From JBMORO01 sp049322295 (GTDB taxonomy: Bacteria; Patescibacteriota; Minisyncoccia; RBG-13-40-8-A), in NCBI GenBank assembly GCA_049322295.1, contig JBMORO010000035.1, positions 1-10,891 of the forward strand: 10,891 nucleotides of DNA. The letters are read 5' to 3'. Position 1 is the stretch's first letter; each line of letters opens with the position of its first letter. Positions 1-5,331 of this stretch are shown here, one piece after another. Made by a program: the position numbers and the translations under genes. Below the pieces are notes generated by a model. The model was not told where the DNA came from and did not search any database. It was given only the letters and a program-made list of their open reading frames with translations.

Positions 1-1411
1 TTATATTCGAACCTTTTTGATAAACATGATTTCCCAAAATCTGCCGTAAAGTAGCTAATAATAAATGCGTAGCGGTGTGAAGTTTAGTTACTGCTTCTGA
101 AAAATCGGCTAAACCAGATTTAAATTTCCCAGCCGCGGCAGTTCGCGAAAGCCTTTGATGCGCTTCGAATTCCCTTTGAAATCCCTTTTCGTCAAAATCT
201 ATATTATTCTCCCTACAAAGATCCTGCATAACCTCCTTTGGAAATCCAAATGTCTGATATAAATAAAAAGCATCTTCGCCATATAGTATTCTTTGATCCC
301 ACACCACGCCAACACCCTTCTTGTCTGGTTTTCTTCTTAATACATATTTTTCAAACTCCCTCAACCCTCTTTCCAGTGTTTTATTAAATCTCTCTTCCTC
401 CTGAACCACCTGCTCAATTACAAAATCTTTATTTTTCTCTAATTCCGGATAATCGCTACCCATTAACTCAATTACTAATTTAGCAATCTCGTGAGTAAAT
501 AGTTTGGTAATTCCTAATTTCTTGCCATAGCGGATGGCCCGACGAATTAAACGTCTCAAAACATAACCTCGCTCTACATTTGACGGCACAATCCCCTTTT
601 CATCCCCCAAAATAAAAGTCGCAGCCCGCAAATGGTCGGCAATTATTCGTTCACTTTTTTTATCTTCTCTGGTTGCCAGCTCCTTAACCCTTTCAACTAT
701 ACTTCCTAATGGCTCAACCTCAAAAACACTTTTCTTGCCACTTAAAACTGCCACTGTTCTCTCAACTCCCATCCCTGTATCCACATTTTTTTGTTCCAAC
801 GGCACATACTTACCATCAGAGGTTTTATTATACTGCATAAACACATCATTCCAAATTTCCACTCCATCATAAAACATTTCTGTGCACGGACCGCAAGGAC
901 CAGTTGCGCCTGCTGGTCCCCAAAAATTTTCATCTTTACCCAAAAATTTAATTCTGTTCTTCGGGACTCCCAAATTCTGCCAGATTTTTGCTGATTCATT
1001 ATCTTTGGGAATTTTGTTTTTAGGATCGCCTTTAAAAACCGAAACCGATAATCTATTCTTATCCAATCCCAGCCATTTCTTATCAAATAAAAATTCCCAA
1101 CTCATCTCAATTGCTTGTTTTTTCCAGTAAGAACCAAGCCCCCAATTACCTAACATTTCAAAAAAAGTTAAATGCACATCATCGCCAACATCATCAATAT
1201 CACTGGTTCGGATACATTTCTGGACATTAACTAATTTATTACCAGCGGGATGTTTTTCTCCCAATAAATACGGCACCAAGGGATGCATTCCAGCAGTAGT
1301 AAACAAAACCGTGGGGTCATTTTCTGGAATCAAAGACGCCCCCGGTATCACCTTATGTCCCCTCTCCTCAAAAAACTTCAAATATTTTTGTTTTAATTCG
1401 CGCGTGGTCAT
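1..1411 (-). CDS. alaS: Alanyl-tRNA synthetase, N-terminal 470 codons (3' end beyond window)
   Basis: Class II synthetase that charges tRNA-Ala in the cytoplasm. Seen, numbering from the ATG at 1411: an N-terminus opening MTTRELKQKYLKFFEERGH, a FTTAGM segment near residue 37, KCIRTSDIDDVG near 65, FFEMLGNWGLGSYW near 83, GPCGPCTEMFYD near 171 and the motif 3-like GMGVER near 213. An Arg-rich tRNA-binding stretch with RGYVLRRLIRRAIRYG follows. The last visible part is HTATHLL (H445, H449), the first zinc/editing-site HxxxH of the editing domain. The frame is open to base 1, so the rest of the editing domain and the C-Ala domain lie outside the window. An in-frame ATG at 1438 would add nine residues (MVLGYTKND). 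I prefer 1411 because family members begin at this point, but neither start has a Shine-Dalgarno. It is transcribed divergently from the radical SAM gene. Confidence 0.96.
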   Translation of the reverse strand, partial: MTTRELKQKYLKFFEERGHKVIPGASLIPENDPTVLFTTAGMHPLVPYLLGEKHPAGNKLVNVQKCIRTSDIDDVGDDVHLTFFEMLGNWGLGSYWKKQAIEMSWEFLFDKKWLGLDKNRLSVSVFKGDPKNKIPKDNESAKIWQNLGVPKNRIKFLGKDENFWGPAGATGPCGPCTEMFYDGVEIWNDVFMQYNKTSDGKYVPLEQKNVDTGMGVERTVAVLSGKKSVFEVEPLGSIVERVKELATREDKKSERIIADHLRAATFILGDEKGIVPSNVERGYVLRRLIRRAIRYGKKLGITKLFTHEIAKLVIELMGSDYPELEKNKDFVIEQVVQEEERFNKTLERGLREFEKYVLRRKPDKKGVGVVWDQRILYGEDAFYLYQTFGFPKEVMQDLCRENNIDFDEKGFQREFEAHQRLSRTAAAGKFKSGLADFSEAVTKLHTATHLLLATLRQILGNHVYQKGSNI

Positions 1412-1503
1412 ATCATTTTTAGTATAACCCAAAACCATTATTTTGCCAAATTAAAATCCGGGTGTGCGACGAACCGCCCCCGGCCCTTTTTATTTTCAAT
1501 AAA

Positions 1504-1558
1504 AGGACTTGCAAGGTCCCGAAATTAAATAATATTAGGACCTCGCAAGTCCTAATAT
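1504..1558. repeat. Paired GGAC-N7-GTCC hairpin element
   Basis: Two inverted 16-mers (1504-1519 and 1538-1553) match at 15 of 16 positions across an 18-base spacer. Each is also a hairpin by itself. The right one has a perfect 10-bp stem (1532-1541 with 1549-1558) and a 7-base loop CTCGCAA. The left one, read on the minus strand, is GGAC-CTTGCAA-GTCC. It lies between two divergent gene starts, so it does not terminate either neighbour. A related hairpin occurs at 2903-2923. I infer a dispersed palindromic element or a protein-binding site. Confidence 0.75.
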
Positions 1559-1660
1559 AGCTACATCTCTTCTCGAAAGACCTTTATTTAAGACTAGATT
1601 TACCCATTTTAGCCGGTAATCTACAAGCATTTGATCTAATTTGGTCATAGGTTTTGAGAT

Positions 1661-1678
1661 AATAATTAGCTAATTATT
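1661..1678. repeat. Perfect 18-bp AT-rich palindrome
   Basis: AATAATTAGCTAATTATT reads the same on both strands. It lies 57 bases upstream of the -35 box of the radical SAM promoter. It could be an operator, but perfect AT palindromes also arise by chance in AT-rich DNA. Apart from this and the hairpin element, I see nothing in 1559-1706. Confidence 0.35.
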
Positions 1679-1734
1679 TTAAGCTAATCATACCTCAAAG
1701 TGTCCTATATGTAGTTGCACATTCCCTCTTGCTA

Positions 1735-1764
1735 TTGACAATCTTAAATGATGTAGTGTATACT
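1735..1764 (+). promoter_or_regulatory. Sigma-70-type promoter of the radical SAM gene
   Basis: TTGACA (1735-1740) is a perfect -35 box. It is followed after 18 bases by TATACT (1759-1764), five of six matches to the -10 consensus. Transcription would start near 1771, giving a leader of about 114 bases before the ATG at 1885. The heptamer ATGTAGT occurs three times around it, at 1709, 1751 and 1768, which would fit a repressor site. Confidence 0.8.
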
Positions 1765-1794
1765 GATATGTAGTTCCTTAAAATAAAGTTTTCT

Positions 1795-1856
1795 TATTGT
1801 GGCAGCTATTTGAATACTTCATTTACAAGCATTTAGTTAGCTGCCACAATAGGCAG
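1795..1856 (+). promoter_or_regulatory. Leader RNA with two mutually exclusive hairpins
   Basis: A perfect 14-bp stem (1795-1808 with 1838-1851) encloses a 29-base loop. Its 3' arm contains CTGCC (1841-1845), which can instead pair with GGCAG (1852-1856) across a 6-base loop. The two structures cannot coexist. Both sit inside the predicted 5' leader and end 11 bases before the Shine-Dalgarno of the radical SAM gene. This geometry fits an attenuator or translational switch. I do not recognise a known riboswitch class, and function is inferred only. Confidence 0.5.
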
Positions 1857-1866
1857 TAAAATAACC

Positions 1867-1876
1867 AAAAGGAGGT
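1867..1876 (+). promoter_or_regulatory. Strong Shine-Dalgarno of the radical SAM gene
   Basis: AAAAGGAGGT ends eight bases before the ATG at 1885, a near-perfect anti-16S match at ideal spacing. It fixes that start. It is unusual here because the other genes in the window show little or no Shine-Dalgarno sequence. Confidence 0.9.
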
Positions 1877-1884
1877 AATAAGAA

Positions 1885-2718
1885 ATGAGACAAATGATCC
1901 CAGAGGGTAAAGGATCAAAGGCGAGTGTAAAGAGTGGTTGGCAGGTGTTAAAGGTATCATCCGACAATATAGCTAGCGGAGTAGCTACTGTGACCTGGAA
2001 CCCGGTCACTGGATGCAATTACGGTTGTACCTATTGTTTTATCCCCCGCTATCTTAAACCAATATTAGGGCCTAAGGGGTTTAAGGCAAGCTTCAAACCA
2101 AGACTGAATGAGGTTGAATTCACCAAAGAGTTCAAAGAGGGCGATTTTGTCTTCGTCACAGATTTAGGTGATATGTTCAATGATTTGGTGCCAAGAGAGT
2201 GGATACTGCGGGTATTGGCATTCATTAAGAGGTTTCCAAAGACTACCTTCTCCCTCCATAGCAGGAATCCTTCTAGGTTTCATGAATTTGACTTCTCCGA
2301 TTTTCCTAATATTTATCTTGGTACGACGATTGAAACAAACCGAAATTACCCTGTATGCTCGGCACCCGAACCCTACTTTCGAATGCTTGCTTTGGAGGCC
2401 ATACCACATAACAAAAAACATCTTTCCCTCTCTCCAATTTTGGACTTCGACCTAGATGAATTGGTCTCTTGGGTAGAAAGAATCGGGCCAGAGACAGTCG
2501 AGATTGGTGTCGATGCCTACAATGATAATTTACCGGAACCGTCGTGGGATAAAGTTGAAGCCCTCCTCTATAGACTCAGGCAGATATGTCCGAGAGTAAT
2601 AGAGAAGAACGACCTGACTGTGCTTAAAGAGGCAGTAAGGCCGGAATACGTGCCATCTTGCCAACGACAACTACTTTCTGATTTTTATATCCCGGCTGAT
2701 ATCTTACCCTTAGTTTAG
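1885..2718 (+). CDS. Radical SAM protein, DUF5131 (phage Gp37/Gp68) family
   Basis: A 277-residue protein. Seen: TWNPVTGC with the cluster motif CxxxCxxC (C44, C48, C51), which should hold a [4Fe-4S] cluster and S-adenosylmethionine. VTDLGDMFNDLVPREWI (91-107), LHSRNPSRF (124-132), LGTTIETN (145-152) and LSPILDFDL (182-190) are the conserved blocks I associate with DUF5131. The C-terminal EKNDL also fits that family. The substrate is unknown for the family, which is often found in phages and mobile regions. The gene is alone on its strand, with its own promoter, canonical RBS and terminator. Four 60-base lines counted by eye average about 48% G+C, against 33-45% in single lines of mnmA, dnaK and the 8284-9159 gene. 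These points suggest horizontal acquisition. An alternative is a spore-photoproduct-lyase-like radical SAM enzyme, which I think less likely. Confidence 0.85.
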   Translation: MRQMIPEGKGSKASVKSGWQVLKVSSDNIASGVATVTWNPVTGCNYGCTYCFIPRYLKPILGPKGFKASFKPRLNEVEFTKEFKEGDFVFVTDLGDMFNDLVPREWILRVLAFIKRFPKTTFSLHSRNPSRFHEFDFSDFPNIYLGTTIETNRNYPVCSAPEPYFRMLALEAIPHNKKHLSLSPILDFDLDELVSWVERIGPETVEIGVDAYNDNLPEPSWDKVEALLYRLRQICPRVIEKNDLTVLKEAVRPEYVPSCQRQLLSDFYIPADILPLV

Positions 2719-2806
2719 AGAGAAAGTTGGGAAACTACTTAAATGAAGTAAAATAGACATCCTCAAAGAGATGCGGAGAATTGTCTAAATCTATTCGGTT
2801 ATTTAA

Positions 2807-2850
2807 GGGTGGCAAAGGGAAATAAATCTCTAGCCACCCATTTTTTATTT
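2807..2850 (+). terminator. Rho-independent terminator of the radical SAM gene
   Basis: A stem of GGGTGGC (2807-2813) with GCCACCC (2833-2839) encloses a 19-base loop. It is followed by A and then TTTTTT ATTTTTT-like sequence on the plus strand. It lies 89 bases after the stop codon. The region 2719-2806 shows nothing else convincing. Confidence 0.8.
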
Positions 2851-2902
2851 TTTAAAAGAGGTGGTAATTTTTCTGATTTTTTGTTAACTTATATTTAGAT
2901 AT

Positions 2903-2923
2903 TGTGGACCGCGCAAGTTCACA
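2903..2923. repeat. Second copy of the GGAC-N7-GTYC hairpin element
   Basis: A stem of TGTGGAC with GTTCACA (one G-T pair) closes a 7-base loop CGCGCAA. The core GGACC-CGCAAGT-C matches the unit at 1538-1552 at 13 of 15 positions, and six of seven loop bases are identical. Together with 1504-1558 it brackets the radical SAM cassette. Confidence 0.5.
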
Positions 2924-2927
2924 TTTT

Positions 2928-3080
2928 CTACTCTCCTGAATAGCCGAGTGGTAAAATGGCGATGGGGTGCCAATCGGATGGAGTTTTTAAAATTTCTTTT
3001 AATTTTTCCTCCTCAACTGGCTTATCTTGATAATTCCTACCCGAATGTCGTTTTTTAAAAATCTCTAATATAAATTTTGG
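2928..3080 (-). pseudogene. Nitroreductase-like remnant with internal deletion
   Basis: A 50-codon frame, closed by stops at 3081-3083 and 2928-2930, has no ATG, GTG or TTG at a sensible place. Its first half reads EIFKKRHSGRNYQDKPVEEE and continues KLKEILK. This matches the N-terminal hallmark of FMN nitroreductases (KRRSxRxFxDKPVxxEkLxeIL). Its last part, WHPIAILPLGYSGE before the stop, resembles the C-terminal end of the same family (xxIPLGYPxE). The whole catalytic middle, well over 100 residues in normal members, is missing. I infer a decayed gene that lost its centre by deletion. The similarity is judged by eye. The alternative is a chance open frame, which I consider less likely because both ends match in the right order and frame. 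Confidence 0.6.
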
Positions 3081-3094
3081 TTATTCAATTACTA

Positions 3095-3128
3095 AAATTT
3101 ACGAGGCTTAGCTTAGCCTCGTAAATTT
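3095..3128. terminator. Bidirectional hairpin, probable terminator of the surface-protein operon
   Basis: A perfect 14-bp inverted repeat (3095-3108 with 3115-3128) has a 6-base loop and A/T-rich ends, so each strand ends in AAATTT. It lies about 30 bases after the stop of the cysteine-repeat gene on the minus strand. It is also upstream of the nitroreductase remnant. No long T-run follows beyond the stem, so efficiency is uncertain. Confidence 0.6.
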
Positions 3129-3158
3129 AACTTTAGATTATTAATTAGATTACTAAAT

Positions 3159-5030
3159 TTATTTAAATAATTCGAGCAAAAGGTTTAATAGTACTCCTGC
3201 TCCCTGACGAAGGATAATAATGCCTTTTTCTAAAAAGCCAGCACCTTCTCCTTCTGGTGAAGGAGGTGGAGATTCTGGGGGAGGAGTTGATTCTGCTGGA
3301 GGCGGGGATTCAGGTGGGGCTTGAAACTCGGGAGGAGTTTCTGAAGGAGGTGGCGGAAATTCTTGCTGAGGAGGTGGCTGAAATTCTGGGGATTGGATAG
3401 GTTGCTCCTCGGCTGGTGGGCCGGGATAACCTTCTGGTGGAACTCCCTCAGACGGAGGTCCTGGATAATATTGTTCTGGAGGGCCTGGAGCACCTTCGGG
3501 TGGTCCTTGAGGCATTCCCTCTGGCGGACCAATTGGCTTTTGCATTTGTTGAGCACACTCTGAAACAAATCTGCCAAATTCTGGACCTGGCACCGACTCA
3601 CCTCTTTGAATTCTATCAAATTCTTCTCCTAAATTTGTTCTTAAACATTCTTTTAATTCCTCGGGCATCCCATCCATTCTCAAACCCTCTCTGACTTCTT
3701 CTTTCATCTCTTGCATCTCTTCAGGAGGAACTAATCCTTTTTGTTCAGCAAAATCAAAACATTCTTTTTGATGCTCTAAATTATCGCAATAAACCCTACA
3801 TTCTTCTTCTGACTTACATCCGCCTGGCCCACCTTGTTCCATCATTTCCATTCCCCTTCTCATCTGCTCTGCTTCTTCTGGCTTAATAAAGCCTTGTTGA
3901 ACACCGAAATTAAAACAGGTCTCTCGATTTTCTGGTTGTTCACAAAAAGCTCGACATTCTTCTTCGGTTTTACAGCCACCGGGTCCGCCTTGGTCTACAA
4001 AATTTTTCATCTTATCCGCTTCTTCTTGAGACATAAAACCCATTTCAACTGCAAACTTCATACATTCCTCTCCGTGCTCTGGATTACTACAATATATTTC
4101 GCATTCTTCTTTTCCTTTGCATCCGCCAGGACCCTGACCGCCAGCTTTCATAAATTTCTTTGCCTGTTCAGCTTCTTCAGGTGGCATAAAACCGTGTTCA
4201 ACTGCAAAATTTATACATTCCTCGGCGTGAGCTGAGTCATTGCAATATTTGTCACAATCTTCTTTATTCTTGCATCCACCGGGTCCCTTGCCACCAGTTT
4301 TCCGCGCCATTTCTGCTTCTTCAGCTGACATAAATCCATGCTCCACGGCAAAACTGATACATTCTTCGCTATGAATAGGATCTTCACAATAAGCATCACA
4401 TTGCTCCCTGCCTCTGCAACCTCCAGGTCCTTGACCCCCAGTTCGTCTAATCATTTCTGCCTCTTCAGAACTAATAAATCCAGCTGCTAAACCAAAAGCA
4501 AGACATTCGTCCATATGGTCAGGGTTGTCGCAATAGGCTTCACATTCCTCTTTATTTGCACAGCCGCCTGGTGGTGTGGCGCCTGCTCTTAAAGCTGTTA
4601 AAACTTTAGTTGCCTCCTCGACTTCGTCAGGAGGAATTAAATTATTATCCAGGGCAAATTCTAGACACTCCAGCATATGACCCGACTCATCACAATATGC
4701 TCTACAAGTTTCTTCGCTATTGCATCCGCCTGGCCCCTCAAGTCCTATCTCAATAAATCTTTCTGCCCTCTGAACATCATCATAAGACATTAAATCATTA
4801 TCCTCTGCATAATCGAGACAAGTCCTAATATTGTCTGGATTGTCGCAAAAACCTACACAATCTTCGTATGTTCTACATCCGCCTGGTCCACCTTTTGTTT
4901 CAATTAATGCCTGGGCTTTGTCTCTATCGATCTCTGGTGTTTGAGCTAAGGCAACAAATACAAAAAGAAGAACACTGAAACCAATTGTTCCTCCAATGAA
5001 AAAAAGATGATTTTTGCTAAATTTAGCCAT
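3159..5030 (-). CDS. Secreted cysteine-rich GPGGC-repeat surface protein
   Basis: A 623-residue protein with no named family that I can assign. An N-terminal hydrophobic signal or anchor (residues 9-30) ends at ALAQ, a plausible cleavage site. Eight tandem repeats of 48-54 residues follow. Each opens with (G/P)PGGC and has an invariant C-x5-C-x3-C-x8-C spacing, with first cysteines at 52, 103, 157, 205, 253, 304, 353 and 405. An EEA-type acidic helix ends most repeats. C462 and C492 look like a degenerate ninth unit. Residues 501-597 are Pro/Glu/Gly-rich, and the C-terminus (599-622) is amphipathic or hydrophobic. I infer disulphide-stabilised repeats on a stalk outside the membrane. The start ATG overlaps the stop of the upstream small gene by one base, so translation is probably coupled. 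No Shine-Dalgarno is visible. The function could be adhesion to a host cell, which is speculation. Confidence 0.9.
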   Translation of the reverse strand: MAKFSKNHLFFIGGTIGFSVLLFVFVALAQTPEIDRDKAQALIETKGGPGGCRTYEDCVGFCDNPDNIRTCLDYAEDNDLMSYDDVQRAERFIEIGLEGPGGCNSEETCRAYCDESGHMLECLEFALDNNLIPPDEVEEATKVLTALRAGATPPGGCANKEECEAYCDNPDHMDECLAFGLAAGFISSEEAEMIRRTGGQGPGGCRGREQCDAYCEDPIHSEECISFAVEHGFMSAEEAEMARKTGGKGPGGCKNKEDCDKYCNDSAHAEECINFAVEHGFMPPEEAEQAKKFMKAGGQGPGGCKGKEECEIYCSNPEHGEECMKFAVEMGFMSQEEADKMKNFVDQGGPGGCKTEEECRAFCEQPENRETCFNFGVQQGFIKPEEAEQMRRGMEMMEQGGPGGCKSEEECRVYCDNLEHQKECFDFAEQKGLVPPEEMQEMKEEVREGLRMDGMPEELKECLRTNLGEEFDRIQRGESVPGPEFGRFVSECAQQMQKPIGPPEGMPQGPPEGAPGPPEQYYPGPPSEGVPPEGYPGPPAEEQPIQSPEFQPPPQQEFPPPPSETPPEFQAPPESPPPAESTPPPESPPPSPEGEGAGFLEKGIIILRQGAGVLLNLLLELFK

Positions 5031-5275
5031 TATTTAAATGGATTTAATCTCACTCCTTTAAACGGATTAGTATAGCCCTGTCCCTCCAGAGGATTTGTCT
5101 TTACTGCGTCAAAAGGATTAATCACCGGTGTCTTGCCTCCGGCCTTGAGAGCTGCTTTCTGACCAACGCTAAATCCCCAATAATAACCTACAATCAAAAC
5201 TCCCCCCACCACAATCACAAAAATCACTATCAAGATTATCCATTTAATCTTTTTAGATTGGCTTAAATTCTCCAT
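5030..5275 (-). CDS. Small single-pass membrane protein with NPF/NPL repeats
   Basis: An 81-residue protein: a basic N-terminus (KKIKW), one strong transmembrane helix (about 11-34), then a short tail. The tail carries four spaced NP(F/L) motifs (residues 53-55, 61-63, 70-72, 78-80) and ends in NPFK. The positive-inside rule puts the N-terminus in the cytoplasm and the NPF tail outside. The stop TAA shares its last base with the ATG of the cysteine-repeat gene (TAATG). This indicates one mRNA and suggests a joint role at the cell surface. I do not recognise the family. Confidence 0.75.
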   Translation of the reverse strand: MENLSQSKKIKWIILIVIFVIVVGGVLIVGYYWGFSVGQKAALKAGGKTPVINPFDAVKTNPLEGQGYTNPFKGVRLNPFK

Positions 5276-5320
5276 ACAATTAAATGTTATATCAATTAAA
5301 AATGAAAGTCAAAAAATCAC

Positions 5321-5329
5321 TGTGGATAA
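5321..5329 (-). other. Perfect DnaA-box sequence at the mnmA 3' end
   Basis: The minus strand reads TTATCCACA, the consensus DnaA box. A weaker copy, TAATCCACT, lies 13 bases upstream in the same orientation and overlaps the last codons of mnmA. There is no AT-rich unwinding region or cluster of boxes, so I do not call an origin. It may be chance. Confidence 0.2.
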
Positions 5330-5331
5330 CT

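Noticed and set aside
742..1130. Open frames in several registers between 742 and 1130 on both strands.
   Set aside because: They overlap the clearly conserved alaS catalytic core in other frames and encode nothing recognisable.
1815..2750. An 11-base exact complementarity between the leader-hairpin loop (1815-1825) and the 3' untranslated part (2740-2750) of the radical SAM transcript.
   Set aside because: The sequence is A/T-rich, and an 11-base match among the many pairs available is not surprising. The 3' copy is also part of its own small hairpin.
2934..2982. A tRNA-like 5' half with a convincing D-arm (AGCCGAGTGGTAAAATGGC).
   Set aside because: No anticodon stem of five pairs forms, and there is no T-arm or acceptor partner. 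The same bases on the other strand encode the nitroreductase-like tail HPIAILPLGYSGE, which explains the sequence better.
3200..5000. Direct DNA repeats of about 145-160 bases, which might suggest a CRISPR or tandem array.
   Set aside because: They are the coding units of the eight cysteine repeats in one open frame and vary in length and sequence.
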